Source: Termitomyces sp. T153 (Eukaryota; Basidiomycota; Agaricomycetes; Agaricales; Lyophyllaceae). From it: a DNA stretch of 64,000 nucleotides. The stretch covers positions 62,001 to 126,000 of the forward strand of contig JACKQL020000040.1 in the NCBI GenBank assembly GCA_018296165.2, written 5' to 3'. This document shows, piece after piece, positions 45,082 through 56,294 of this stretch (position 1 is the first letter of the stretch; each line of letters starts with the position of its first letter). The notes beneath the pieces are model-generated. The model made no database searches and had not been told where the DNA came from. It was given only the letters and a program-made list of their open reading frames with translations. Both the position numbers and the translations under genes were made by a program.

Positions 45082-45525
45082 TATAAGGGTGACCTCTGGA
45101 GGCTGTGGCTCAATCACACAACTGGCAGAGGGGGATCCAAAGATTATTCAGCATAGTGCAGTATCTACAAGCTTAACTACACACCTGGTAGAGGGAGATC
45201 TAAAGAGAACAAGTCTGAGGATCCCCAATGCCAGTGTTCAGAAAATTTACTGGAAGTCACATGACAAGTCACATGCATCAACAGGTCAACCAATCACCTG
45301 ACCAAGTCACATGCATCAACCAGTCAGCAGATCACATGATCCAAGCACATACATCACAAGGGCAATACTTGTCTGAATTATTGACAGAGAACCAGTGCAA
45401 CCTGAGGGCTAAAACTAGGACCAATAGATAGGAAAAAGGAAGGAGAATGAAGGAAAACTATAGTGGGGGAAATCTGACAAGAAATGGAGAAGGAGAAGGG
45501 GAAACAAGTGGGATGTCCCCTGACA
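45082..45525 (-). repeat. 5' LTR of the chromovirus
   Basis: In element sense it runs TGTCAGGGGACATCCC to GGTCACCCTTATA, 444 bp, the final TACA of its relatives being TATA here. It is nearly collinear with the interrupted 3' LTR (34885-35089 plus 39358-39596) and with the LTR at 31324-31763. Confidence 0.88.
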
Positions 45526-45728
45526 TAGACCCAACTTCACTTTATTTGGTTAGGTCCTTGTATTTCAAACTCAATGCTAAGTCCCAGACCCAACCTCACT
45601 TCATTCAGTTAGGTCTTTGTATTTCATTAACTCAATGCTGAGATCCAGACCCAACCTCACTACATTCAGTTAGGTCTTTGTATTTTGTTAACTCAATGCT
45701 GAGATCCAGACCCAACCTCACCTTTGTA
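45526..45728 (+). repeat. 59-bp minisatellite, block 2
   Basis: About three and a half units (AGACCCAACCTCACTT...GGTTAGGTCTTTGTATTT...AACTCAATGCTGAG), adjoining the right end of the chromovirus. Confidence 0.85.
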
Positions 45729-46170
45729 TTTCAATTAATGTGATTATAGTCCTGTCATTGAACTAGTATTTCCACTATATTATCTTCAGTCAGATAAAGC
45801 TTTTAACTTCATTCTTTCAAGAAGTAGAATGAGAAGTGGTGATCACATCCTAACAATCCTCTCTGTTACATCTTTGATATTCCAAACTCAATAATCAAAT
45901 CTGGACCAAACCTCACTGGAGCTTTTCCACTTAATCAATGTGCTTATAGTCCTGTTATTGCTTATATCAGCATATCAGCAGACATAAGTCCTTACTATTA
46001 TTTCAACTATATCTTCTTCCATCAAATAAAGCTTTTGACTTCATTCTTTCAGGAAGTCACATGAGAAGTGGTGATCATATTTTAATAGTTCCCTCTGTTA
46101 CATCTTTGATATTCTAAACTCAATGATTAAATCCAGACCAAACCTCACTTCATTTAGTTAGGTCTTCAAC
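45729..46170 (+). repeat. two ~200-bp higher-order repeats next to the minisatellite
   Basis: TATAGTCCTGTYATTG, AAATAAAGCTTTT(A/G)ACTTCATTC-like, GAGAAGTGGTGATCA and CTCTGTTACATCTTTGATATT occur in the same order starting at about 45738 and 45940. Each ends with a divergent minisatellite unit (ACCAAACCTCACT). Confidence 0.65.
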
Positions 46171-46641
46171 ATTCTAACTCTTTCAAGTGAAATGGACAAT
46201 TCTATGCTTTATATACTTGAAAAGTTAAAATCATTGAGGAACCAAAATCTCCTCCACCTTCTGTCCACTTTTTTCCTCATTGACTTTATCTATTTTACAC
46301 ATGCTTTCTGTAATTGTTCTTTCTGCCTTCTCAAGCTGCTTCCATTCCAGAGAATCTATCATCCTTTTTCAGAGGATGTAGTCAAATATCCTTCTCAATA
46401 TCCACTCAAGCTCTATGTTTTTGTTCTAAATACACCTCTGAGAAAAATGATAGCAATGAGTCATGATGATTAATTGTGTTTCTCTACTTCTCAAAATCTG
46501 TTTGAGCTCTATTTATAAGAGAATATCATACAGATGGCCATATCAATCCATGCTCACACAGGTTAAAACATGTTGTGCAGTCTATTCATTTGCCAGAGTC
46601 CAGGCTGTCCAAAGATGGAGCTTTGTATAGTGCACAGCCAC
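46171..46641. other. AT-rich, no gene recognised
   Basis: A plus frame of 93 codons at 46192-46473 is Leu/Phe/Tyr-rich without motifs and is not supported. Confidence 0.4.
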
Positions 46642-46792
46642 TATTTGTCAGCATTTGTCAGTGCTGACAAATTTTAGTCAGCACAAAAGTTGTTGCATAG
46701 ACACAGCCACTTTCCCAGGAGTTGTCCCATATATTATAGACGAGCTACGCCCCGTGCCTTCGGCACGGGCCTGTAGCTCTTGCTTCATCCCA
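46642..46792 (+). repeat. palindrome-hairpin module, copy 1
   Basis: Contains the near-palindrome TTTGTCAGTGCTGACAAA (46654-46671), then CAGCCACTTTCCCAGGAGTT, then a strong hairpin: outer arms GAGCTAC (46742-46748) and GTAGCTC (46773-46779), inner arms CCCGTGCC (46751-46758) and GGCACGGG (46762-46769) with a 3-base loop. A minisatellite array follows directly. Copy 2 is at 48262 and an inverted, decayed copy at about 50890-50945. Confidence 0.75.
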
Positions 46793-47088
46793 GACCCAAC
46801 CTCACTTTGTTCGGTTAGGTCCTCGATATTCTACTCAATGCTTCATCCCAGACCCAACCTCACTTTGTTCGGTTAGGTCCTTGTATTTCAAACTTAATGC
46901 TAATTCCCAGACCCAACCTCACTTCGTTCGGTTAGGTCTTTGTATTTCAAACTCAATGCCAAGTCTCAGACCCAACCTCACTTCGTTCGGTTAGGTCCTT
47001 GTATTTCAAACTCAATGCCAAGTCCCAGACCCAACCTCACTTCGTTCGGTTAGGTCTTTGTATTTCAAACTCAATGCTAAGTCCCAGA
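46793..47088 (+). repeat. 59-bp minisatellite, block 3
   Basis: About five units, several with TTCGTTCGG intact, that is, CpG-bearing. Each unit holds an imperfect inverted repeat (GACCCAACC ... GGTTAGGTC) able to fold into a small stem. Confidence 0.9.
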
Positions 47089-48261
47089 ACTATTGAGAAT
47101 ATCTATACTACACTGTCAACTCATATACATTAGGTGCTGAAATTCACAGAGATCAGCAATTTGGTGTTTGAAAGAGATCTACCTTAAAAGCAGAAAGCCA
47201 ATAACTGTTTAGAAAAGAAAATGGATAATACTTGAATTAGTTCTCAGACAAATATAGAAAAAGCATACCTGCAAAGCTACTGAACACTCAGAAAGGGAGC
47301 CTAATGAAGAATGTAGTGAAGTCTGATTTCAGCCATGATTTGTCCCTAAAAGTTACACTCAAAAAAAGAGTACACCTAGCCCAATTCAGCTTCAATATAG
47401 AAACAACCACCAAAATCAGCTATTGGACAATTAAGCAAAGAAAAGAAAGCCCACCTGAAAGAAGAGAAAGCTACTCAATGCTCAGAAAAAGCCTGAAGAA
47501 GGATGCAATAGTTTCTGCAAAGGAGCATCCCACCCTTCAGGCAAAACAGTTTCTGGAATGTCCATAAAAAATGGATCAGCAGCAGCAGCTGCCTGCCTAA
47601 TAGGTCTTCCCAAAGAGCCAGAAGCAGTGGCTATAGGTCTCAAACCCCCAGTTCCCATAGATTGATTGATACCCCCAGGCCCCAATTGAAGTGGTGGGAC
47701 AACCACAGTATTGATCTGTTCCAAAGATCTATTGTTTCTATTTGCTCGACGATTGTCAGGATCTGTCATTTGTAACTGTTCAAGTCTCCTTTGATTCCTA
47801 GCTTGTTGCCTTTGGCTTTCAGGAGTAGTAGGTGGTTGCCTATAACATCCATTGTTAAGCAATTTAACAGTCAAAAACCATTAAAATTGACTTGCATGAT
47901 GAGATATTTGATGTATCAATAGCTCAATGTGGTTAAGGAGTTACTAATAAGCTTGTTAGTCAACATCAATCAATCAATAGATGTGATGAAACATACTTTG
48001 TCGTGTGGCCTCCTTTCCACAACTTCGGAAATGCCCATTATTTGGTCATGTTGTGTCAAAAAATGCGCGAGGCGTGAAAAACAGTGTCCACTAAATCGCG
48101 TTTGGCCTTTTTCATCCCTGCAGACCAATTGGCACCTTTTACACATAGTCAAAAGATAGTATTTATTCATTAAAGTTGTCTACTGTATTTTTTTTTGTAA
48201 AAAATGTATCCGAAGAGCGGCAAAACAGCCAAGTCTGATTCTATTACCATAAAAGGGTTGA
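47089..48261 (-). other. spacer with a 130-codon minus frame, possibly Helitron-derived
   Basis: Bases 47090-47180 resemble 49068-49150 downstream of the helicase remnant (shared GAATATCTATACTACA and ACATTAGGTGCTGAA). The minus frame 47874-47482 encodes TPESQRQQARNQRRLEQLQM, DPDNRRANRNNRSLEQ and LGPGGINQSMGTGGLRPIAT, an Arg/Asn/Gln-rich sequence. I do not recognise it; it may be the N-terminal part of a Helitron protein or noise. Confidence 0.3.
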
Positions 48262-48419
48262 AATTTGTCAGCATTTGTCAGCGCTGACAAATTTTAGTCA
48301 GCACAGTCCAAAGTCGTCGCATATAATGGGCGCACAGCCACTTTCCCAGGAGTTGTCGCATATACTATAGACAAGCTACAGTCTGTGCCTTTGGCATGGG
48401 CCTGTAGCTCTTGCTTCAT
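48262..48419 (+). repeat. palindrome-hairpin module, copy 2
   Basis: Perfect palindrome TTTGTCAGCGCTGACAAA (48274-48291), CAGCCACTTTCCCAGGAGTT, then a hairpin region AAGCTACAGTCTGTGCC...GGCATGGGCCTGTAGCTC in which CG sites of copy 1 have become CA or TG, so the inner stem no longer pairs fully. Confidence 0.75.
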
Positions 48420-48878
48420 CCCAAACCCAACCTCACTTTGTTTGGTTAGGTCCTTGATATTCTACTCAATGCTTCATTCCAGACCCAACCTCACTTTGTT
48501 CAGTTGGGTCCTTGTATTTCAAACTTAATGCTAAGTCTCAGACCCAATCTCACTTCATTTGGTTAGATCTTTGTATTTCAAACTCAATGCTAAGTCCCAG
48601 ACCCAACCTCACTTTGTTCAGTTAGGTCTTTGTATTTCAAACTCAATGCTAAGTCCCAGACTCAACTTCACTTTGTTCAGTTAGGTCTTTGTATTTCAAA
48701 CTCAATGCTAAGTCCCAGACCCAACCTCACTTTGTTTGGTTAGGTCCTTGTATTTCAAACTCAATGCTAAGTCCCAGACCCAACCTCACTTTGTTTGGTT
48801 AGGTCTTTGTATCTATTAATTCAATGCTAAGTCCCAGACCCAACCTCACTTTGTTTGGTTAGGTCTTTGTATTTTGTT
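48420..48878 (+). repeat. 59-bp minisatellite, block 4
   Basis: About seven to eight units, most with TTTGTTTGG or TTTGTTCAG where block 3 has TTCGTTCGG, as expected after CpG decay. Confidence 0.9.
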
Positions 48879-49163
48879 GACTAAGTGTTGCTTTTCTCTT
48901 ACAATTCAAACACTGAGATTTCATGTATAAACCAATCATGTATCTATATTACATTATTAACAGAATACTACAATGTCCACTGGTATATATTAAAGATGCT
49001 GAAAATTATAAAAGTTAGTACTAACCAAGCAATTATTCAAACTGTCACACTTACATTTGTAAACCATTAAGAATATCTATACTACATGGTCCAGCTATAG
49101 ACATTAGGTGCTGAAGTTCATAGAAGTTAGCAATTTCTTGCTTGAATCCAACAAAAGTCACAC

Positions 49164-50275
49164 TTACATTTGTAAACCATTCAGTATTTCTTGATAGACA
49201 ATATTTGCAGTCTTTCTTGATGTGTTTTCTGGGTCCAAAATCACTTTGATACAATCTCCTGATGTGTACTCAGAAAATGCAACATAAAGTTGGCCATGTG
49301 CAAAAACTCCTAATTGAAGGTCCAATCCAACATGCTTAACTGATTGACCCTGAGACTTGTTGATTGTCATAGCAAAGGCCAATCAAACTGGGAATTGTCT
49401 CCTGAGCGATGGAATTGGCAAATCTTCTTCAGAAACATCCATGTTGATTCTTGGAATCAAAACAATTGATCCTGCAAACTTGGCATCTCCACTGATGATC
49501 CTACATCTGAGAACTCTGTTGCTGATGTGGGTGACAATTATTCTTGTCCAATTGCAAAGTCCTTTGGTTATATCCAGATTCCTGAGCAGCATGACAGGAA
49601 CACTAATCTTCAAAGCCAATTTAGCCAAAGGCAAACTACTGGCTCTGAGAGAGTTGAGGTATTCCATTGGATACATTCCAAGGCCATCAGGATTCCCATC
49701 ATATATAATAGAGTCTGCACTCTGCAAGATTTTATCTTCTCCTGGGCATCTCTGTAAAACTTCAGAGTTGATATCCTCTACATCAGAGTTCTTGCCAGAA
49801 AGGATGGTATGGTCCAAGTAATACTGATCATCTTGATGGTGATCAATATGAGGATAAGTGAAAGAGATCAATCCAATGACAGAATTGTCATCACAGATCA
49901 TAGTTTCTGAAAGTTGTACTGTTTCTCCAGGCCCAAGGTTTTTTCCAACACCAACATCCAATAACCAAGCTGCATGAGCAATGTTATCAGGAGTCTGATT
50001 CAATCTCATGTTTTGAACCAAGTAGTGGATTTGAATCTGATCCCAAAGTCTTCCTCTTTTGAGTGAAGCAGCAATCATCTGCTGCCTGAGTCCTCATTAG
50101 ATAACTGGGAGAGTTTGCCAAAAATCTCCTCCAAACACCACAGTCACTCTACCAAAAGGAACATCCTTTTCCAGGATGTCTCTGAACCCTCAATCTACAG
50201 AGTCAATGGCATTTTTGTGTTGCATTGGGACTTCATCCCAGATGACAACTTTGGTTGGGAATGGAAAAAGGCTCT
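49164..50275 (-). pseudogene. Helitron-type PIF1 helicase, C-terminal fragment
   Basis: The minus strand from about 50275 reads VVIWDEVPMQHKNAIDSV (helicase motif II), then GFRDILEKDVPFGRVTVVFG and GDFWQTLPV (motif III), then an open stretch (50078-49383) with LVQNMRLNQTPDNIAHAAWL, PIPSLRRQFPV, and finally [20 protein letters not shown] (motif V) and [11 protein letters not shown] (motif VI), ending about 49164. This is the PIF1-like helicase half of rolling-circle Helitron proteins. The Walker A region, the Rep nuclease and the N-terminus are missing. In-frame stops after DSVD, PVI and RRQFPV fall where Arg codons would be expected, as CGA to TGA. Confidence 0.8.
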
Positions 50276-50744
50276 AAACAATGGAAAAAGCCTTTTTCTG
50301 ATGGAAAAATCTGTCAAAGAAATGGTATGACAGGTCTCTTTTTCATTTTTCTAATGGAAACATGTTCCAGTGCCAGCAGTGCATGCTGGGCAGTTGGTCA
50401 GTAGACTAAGCCTGGAATAGTGTTAACACACAGGAAATGAGTAGTCCCCTTACAGGTGCAACTGTGCTGTGCCCAGGTTGCTCTTGTCACAGCATAAAAC
50501 AATATACTCACTACATGGCAACAAGGGCTGTAACAAGGGAGCACAATTAAAACAGCCTTGGAACACCAACCCACTCATTCTCTGTGTATGTGGGGGGTGT
50601 GGTATTTTGCAGCTCTTGTAGCTCACAGTAGACCCAGATGTACTGTGTGTCATGATGCTGTGTTGAACATGATAATTGAAAAAAAAAATGAGGTTTGGAC
50701 TGGATTTTCAACATTGAGTCAACAAAATTCAAATATTCAACTGG

Positions 50745-50945
50745 ACAAAATGAGGTTGGATCTGGGTCTTAACATTAAGTTTGAATATCAAAGACCTAAC
50801 CAAATAAAATGAGGTTGGGTCTGGATATCAATATTAAGTCAGAATATCAAAGACGTAACTGAACAAAGTGAGGTTGGGTCTGAGTCTTAACAAGAGTCAC
50901 AGATCTGAGCCAAAGGCACAGTCCATAGCTCTTTGCATCAGAAGC
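50745..50945 (-). repeat. minisatellite block 5 and third hairpin module, inverted
   Basis: Units read in reverse complement (CTAACCAAATAAAATGAGGTTGGG and relatives), about two to three copies, followed by CCAAAGGCACAGTCCATAGCTC, a decayed inverted copy of the hairpin. With modules 1 and 2 on the other side, the helicase fragment is bracketed by inverted modules. Confidence 0.65.
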
Positions 50946-51564
50946 TGAATTTGTGTTGTATATATACCAACTGATGCATGACTGGTCCATGAACCCTGTA
51001 TCTGCATAACTTTAGTACCTGCCCTGATTTCTCAGCTCTGAACCATGCTCTATGGGTTATAAATTTCTGGATAGGTTCCTAGTAGGAGTCAAAATCGGAC
51101 ATACATCATTCTTGTCTGTCTGAATCTGCAGACTTACGAAAGTTTGAGTTGAAAAGTAGGGAATGCAGGGAAGCAACTGTCAACATGACGGTCGTGTGGC
51201 TTGTACTGCTAAGCTCGATTCTCAGGGCAAACGGACAACCTGGTAGAAGTCGTAACACGTCAGTCCCATGTATTTAATGATCTGAGCCAGAAGACTTCTA
51301 AGCAGACTTGACTGTGAACTACGAAGTAGCAATGAACGACTTCGTTGCCTATTATTTGGGCGTCGTGTAAACATGTCGCAGTCCCTGGATTTACCTCTCC
51401 CATGATATCATCACGGATATGCTGACAATTAAGTCCACAAGTGCGATCACTAATCTCCAGAATTCTCGTCGGATATGGTTAGACAAGTTAATATCGTACA
51501 CAATCAGTGTACTTGTGTTACATTTGAGTTACACTTATTTCAATAGTTCGAATAACCAGTTTCC
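50946..51564. other. transition to gene island, no gene recognised
   Basis: CpG becomes common after about 51180. Probably contains the 3' untranslated region of the superoxide dismutase gene. Confidence 0.4.
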
Positions 51565-52315
51565 TCAAGCGTCAATCAGGCGCTTCTCAGCCTCCTCGAA
51601 GTTGATGACAGACCAAATGGCATTGAGATACTTGGGTGTATTGTTAGCAAAGAATAAATCAGACATGAATGAGTACCACGTACATCTGCCTTGACATTGA
51701 GGTACTGGAGATAAAAGGCATGCTCCCAGATATCGACACCAATGATAGGGACGAGGTGAAGCAGAGGGTCCTGGTTGGCAGTAGTCGCAATCTCAAGACG
51801 CTTAGTATTCTTGTTATATCCCTATAAAAGCGTTATAAGAAAGATTCAAATATTAAGAAACGATAATATTAGTACAAGCCAGCCCCAACCTGAGCCCTGG
51901 ATACCGAGAGTTGCGGCATTGAACTCCTTCTTGAAGTTATCAAGACTACCGAATGCAACTTCAATCGCGGTCCTCAGAGGTCCATTCTTGAGAACTCCAC
52001 CGGCTCCATTCTTCTCGGTAGCGGGAGCAAGGTTCTTCCAGAAGAGTGAGTGGTTAATATGTCCTGGATAAAAACTAAGATCTGATAAGATGGACATCAA
52101 AACAGAAATTCACCACCACCGTTGAACTTGAGAGCAGCCTGCAGAGCGATGCGCTCCTTGGGGGTAGAGGCCTTGGCGTACGCAGCCTCGGCAGCGTTAA
52201 GGGCATTCACATAGGTCTGATGATGCTTCTTGTGGTGAAGCTCCATGATCTGGCGAGAGATATAGGGCTCGAGAGCATCGTAAGGGTAAGGAAGGTCTGG
52301 GAGAACGTGAGTCAT
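51565..52315 (-). CDS. Fe/Mn-type superoxide dismutase, probably manganese
   Basis: Converts superoxide to hydrogen peroxide and oxygen. Four exons. Exon 1 encodes [20 protein letters not shown], then [16 protein letters not shown] (first metal His region) and KFNGGG. Exon 2 gives [13 protein letters not shown] (second His), [40 protein letters not shown] (Gln and Gly-Ser-Gly typical of Mn enzymes). Exon 3 gives [40 protein letters not shown] (metal Asp and His). Exon 4 gives [20 protein letters not shown] and a stop at 51565-51567. All four metal ligands are present. The protein starts almost directly at the catalytic domain with no mitochondrial presequence, so a cytosolic form is likely. 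The start codon is the first ATG of the exon and matches the usual start of cytosolic family members. Confidence 0.93.
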
Positions 52316-53977
52316 TGTGTCAAGAGGATCGATGGTGGAGAAGAATGGGAACCAAAACACGGAAGATTTATAGGCGCGGCTCGAACGCACAAAGCGTGAT
52401 CCTGATTAGTGAGCCGTACAAGTCACAGCACGTGTTTGTGATCAGTCGTTGTAAACTTGTCTCTTCAGAGCACATTCTACGTAAAAGTTGCCAGGGCGCC
52501 CTACGGCATTTTCTCAGTTTGCTTATGTCATGTTGTAGCAAATCAAGCAATAGATAAGGGAGGAAATTAGGGCGATATGTACAGTCTCAGAAGAGCTAAA
52601 TTATCACATGATGACCACGTGATTACGTGACCCATCTTCTGAAATCAACGTTTAGCGAATCTTTCGTTAGAGCCTACAAGAATCGTCTTATGGAGCTAGC
52701 TACCTTACCCATCTCGTCGGTAAGTCTTGCAATGCGCATCTATGCCCTCGGAATGAGAAGCTAGTTGGCTTCGCATTCACTACACGGGTGCTGATATACT
52801 CGACCAGAATCAATGGCTGCCCGCCGACGGGGTTTGAGGTTGTCAGTAGAATGGACTGACGTCTTCCTGGTCGCAAAGACATTTCAACATGACCCAACCA
52901 ACAGTTGGTTGTACTTAGTGTACCCTTTTTTCGTCACACTTCGACCCGTTACAGAATCTAGCTACACACGTGGTGCCAAATGGTGACATCTAACACTCAA
53001 CAGCACTCAAATCGGCTCACGATCTGACCGACTTGTCTCCTCGATTACTTTTGCAGCGAGGAAGCTCTTAACATACCACGTCAAATGAATTTCTCAGATT
53101 GTGTCCGACGGTCCATTCCACAAGGTCCAACATGGCTCCCTCTAAAGTAGAGACTATTGATGTTTCCATCCATTTTCCCACTTCAGGCTATTCTCGAAAC
53201 CTCGACCCCATTTCACAGGAAGAACAAACTACTTGATCAATGCTTGGCTTTCCTTTTTTCGGGTGTATCAGGTGTCCACATATGCACACCTTGCTCTTCT
53301 TTACACAGTACGCGTTATCTCAATGTATGAACTCGGCAGATTTGAGATCAAGCATCGGCTACTAGCCGACTCACTTCTGATCCGGAGACATTGGTAATAA
53401 AAATATACTTGAATCACCTTCCAGATCTACCGCCTGGACGTAGAACATTCTGCCTGTATTGATCATTTTAAACGAAGTCGCCGTGCAACCGAGGCTTCCG
53501 CGGTTTTCTATTCGGACTGTTTTTTCTGGTGGAGGAAACCTGCGAGGCGATACATAACGCGGTACAACTTGAAAAGCCCGGCCTCCCGAGTTGAGTGGAA
53601 TAGTCTGCGAGCCCGCTTATACCGATATTCATCCCTCGACTCAGAGGTCAAATGGATTCCGCAAGGGAACTCTAAGACGGAAACAAAGCCCACTACTGAG
53701 CCATCTCTCCGTCTTCTACATTCTTTCTTACCAGTTCTGGGATACATGTTGTACGCAGGGACCGGATAAAGAACCAAGTTGATAGACCCAGAGGCCTGAT
53801 GGCCTCACAATTCGCCGCACGGCGCAGCATCTGTGCCCACCTCAAATCTACGATCTCAGCTTCTGATGAAAGTGATCGTCTTCACCTCCCTCATAATGAA
53901 GGATTTCTGTCAGCTGATCAATCAACATAACCCACCAATTGATTCTTGAACCACCACCATTATCCTCTTTGTTCACT
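52316..53977. other. intergenic, no gene recognised
   Basis: Upstream regions of the divergent superoxide dismutase and F-box-like genes. Two small ATG-started frames are present: 53132-53236 (MAPSKVETIDVSIHFPTSGY...) and 53798-53932 (MASQFAARRSICAHLKSTIS...); each is under 45 codons and unsupported by motifs. A minus frame at 53777-53508 has none either. Confidence 0.45.
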
Positions 53978-55002
53978 ATGATCTGCACGTCATCCCTGAT
54001 TCCTCTCCTTCCCTATGATGTTCTGTGCCTTGTCTTTAAACAGGCCGCTACCAACGATAGGAAAGAAGCGTTAAAGCTCGTCACAGTTTGTAAGCTAGTC
54101 CAGCATTGGTAAGTGGCGCACATCTCATACAGATCGATATAACCTAAGGCTTTTATAGGGTCGAGCAAATTCTGTATTCAGTCGTAAGCCTCTATCGTGA
54201 AACGACCTGCCGAGCATTCCTACGTACCATCGAGACTTCCCGCACGAAATCCCGCGCTTTTTTCGCAACTCACGTTAAATCACTATGCATTTCTTACGAT
54301 ATCTACGATGACCGTACTGTACGAATTATCTCTGCCTGTCGAGGCGTCACTAGCCTGACTTTCTGGGTTATACCCACACCATGGCCAACTTCTATTGTCC
54401 AAACACAGAAAAAAATAACAGCTGCTCTCAACGCTCTGCGCCCACGAAAGTTATCAGTCCTCCTACCCAGCATCATTGGTTCACCCTATCCACACTTTCA
54501 CCTTTCCTTCTTCGAAAACATTACTCACCTCTCGATCGTCAACAAATGGGAGGATTGGACAATGTGGTGGGGCTTTGAGGCTCTACCCTGTCTAACTTAC
54601 CTCTCCTTCGACTTACGCGTCGGGCCACGATTACTACATGACAAGGCAGGATATACCATTGCACTGGCTCTGCATACCATATTGTCAGGCTGCGACCACA
54701 TACGTGTGTGTATCCTACTCCTGATCTTCGACCCCTCGCCTACTTTTACTGCTGCCAAAATCACGAACTACATGCCTATGTCTAAAGTCGATCCGAGACT
54801 CGTTTTCATGAGCGACTCCGAGCCTTTTCTTGATCGAGAGGCGCACTCTACCCGAGAAGCTTGTATCTGGAGAATGGCAGAAGAGGCCGTGGATATCCAG
54901 GTACCGGAGGGAGGTATGTTGTCTTCTCCCTGGCCAAGATGTGCTAATGTTTATGTGTATTTTGCTTCTTCCTATCTAGATACAAGAGTCCTAGCGGTAT
55001 GA
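53978..55002 (+). CDS. F-box-like protein, basidiomycete expanded family
   Basis: Exon 1 (53978-54108) encodes MICTSSLIPLLPYDVLCLVF then KQAATNDRKEALKLVTVCKL and VQHW, which matches the start of an F-box (LPxDVLxxIF). A 51-bp GT-AG intron leads to VEQILYSVVSLYRETTC, then leucine-rich-repeat-like stretches such as HVKSLCISYDIYDD, CRGVTSLTFW, RPRKLSVLLPSIIG, ITHLSIVNKW and LPCLTYLSFDLRVG, ending at 55000-55002 after a last small intron near 54914. F-box proteins usually link SCF ubiquitin ligases to substrates; hundreds of fast-evolving members exist in Agaricomycetes, mostly without known targets. About 320 residues. The final intron length is a multiple of three, so its removal is inferred from splice sites only. 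Confidence 0.7.
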
Positions 55003-56294
55003 TTTCCAGGATGATCAAACTTAGATTCACTTGAGTTGCTATTCCACGTTCTCCGCGGACTCATGGTTTCAACACCTGGCTGGCCCATGCCTCCATCTCA
55101 CTAAGGTTTGCTTATGTCAACTGCCACGTTTGAGCACGAAATTCCAAGTGAGGTACTATGGAGCCAGGTAGCGAATAACGATTGAATCTACTTGACCTGC
55201 TTGAAACGAATGGATATTCGACCTGCTTGAATACGTTTGGTCAATTGATTCATAGAGTGAGTGTACTAAGAGCATTGACCCTTGGGACAAACGGTGACTA
55301 TGTGACCGTTTTCTACTGAATAGTATTTTACAGTGGCTCATCTTGTTTCCGAATCATTGTTTTAAATGAACAATACAGTCACCTTGCGTTAGCCAAGGTC
55401 GACAATTCTGATTCAAACTCCCTGCAAAAGCAAATTATGAGGCTGTAAACCGAGTTATTTGTAGATGGAGGCTTGCTTCACCCTTTGTACTTAACCAGAT
55501 GTTATATAGAGGTTATTGCTTACAAACCTGACTGGACTGGCAGGTCAACCACCAATTTACCACAGTGCGAGCTTTAATTTTTGTCTCGGGCAAAGCTAAT
55601 CATAGTCATCCACTGTACCATCACAATCATTATTTGGGTGACTAGTTGCAAGCTCCTTTTAGTTTGTTGGTCACATAAGTGAATAGAGATCAATTCCAAC
55701 GTACAGAAGTTCTTCTCTGACTAATGTAAAATCCCAAGAACTAAGTGTACCTTTAGTAGATCTTGCAGTACCAGCGGAGGGGCATATATAAACTACTCAT
55801 TTTAAATGCATATTGCCATAAACACTGCTGGCGACAGGTTTCTTTTTCCATTTTCCAATGGATCCAGTGCCCAGCAATGAAAAATCAACATCATAGAATT
55901 GGTAAGATATGCAGATCTTATCAGATTACCGCTTTCAGAACCTAACACGTTCTTGTCGAGCCTTTTCATCATACTTTACACTGTTCTATTGACAGTCATG
56001 CTGCTATATCGGGCGCTTTATCTACCCCTTCACCACAACACCAAGAACGAGTCCACAGACGACTACCCATGTAGGCCATAACTCTCAGATGTCGTAACGA
56101 CACGTATCTGTCATGACCGAAGCCTACATACTACACTTCGCAGACCGGTATAAACGGGTATGATACCTAATGTTTAGCTTTTTCATTCTTTGTAACACGG
56201 GATTTCAGCGCCTATGTGGCCCCGCAGGCATCTCGTGGCCAGACTCCACTACATTTAAAGTCGGACTAATAGTCGCGATCACGTCGCTCACATC
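55003..56294. other. intergenic, no gene recognised
   Basis: Only short frames. The segment 55836-55882 (ACAGGTTTCTTTTTCCATTT ... CCAGTGCCCAGCAATG) resembles 50331-50385 next to the Helitron helicase, so a small repeat fragment may be present. Confidence 0.45.

Larger units (their letters stand above)
34885..45525 (-). mobile_element. Ty3-type chromovirus LTR retrotransposon, nested and decayed
   Basis: The 5' LTR is 45082-45525 (444 bp). The 3' LTR is 34885-35089 plus 39358-39596 (205 + 239 = 444 bp), interrupted by a DIRS-like element. The 5 bp outside the ends are CAGAC (34880-34884) and TAGAC (45526-45530), a target-site duplication with one C/T difference. Between the LTRs the minus strand carries gag, protease, RT, RNase H, integrase and a chromodomain in that order. 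It inserted into a 59-bp minisatellite. Confidence 0.88.

Noticed and set aside
45526..48878. Minisatellite considered as a CRISPR-like array
   Set aside because: Units are contiguous with no unique spacers, and the host is a eukaryote.
53132..53932. Two small ATG frames (53132 and 53798) as microprotein genes
   Set aside because: Under 45 codons, no motif, no splice evidence; mentioned only within the intergenic entry.
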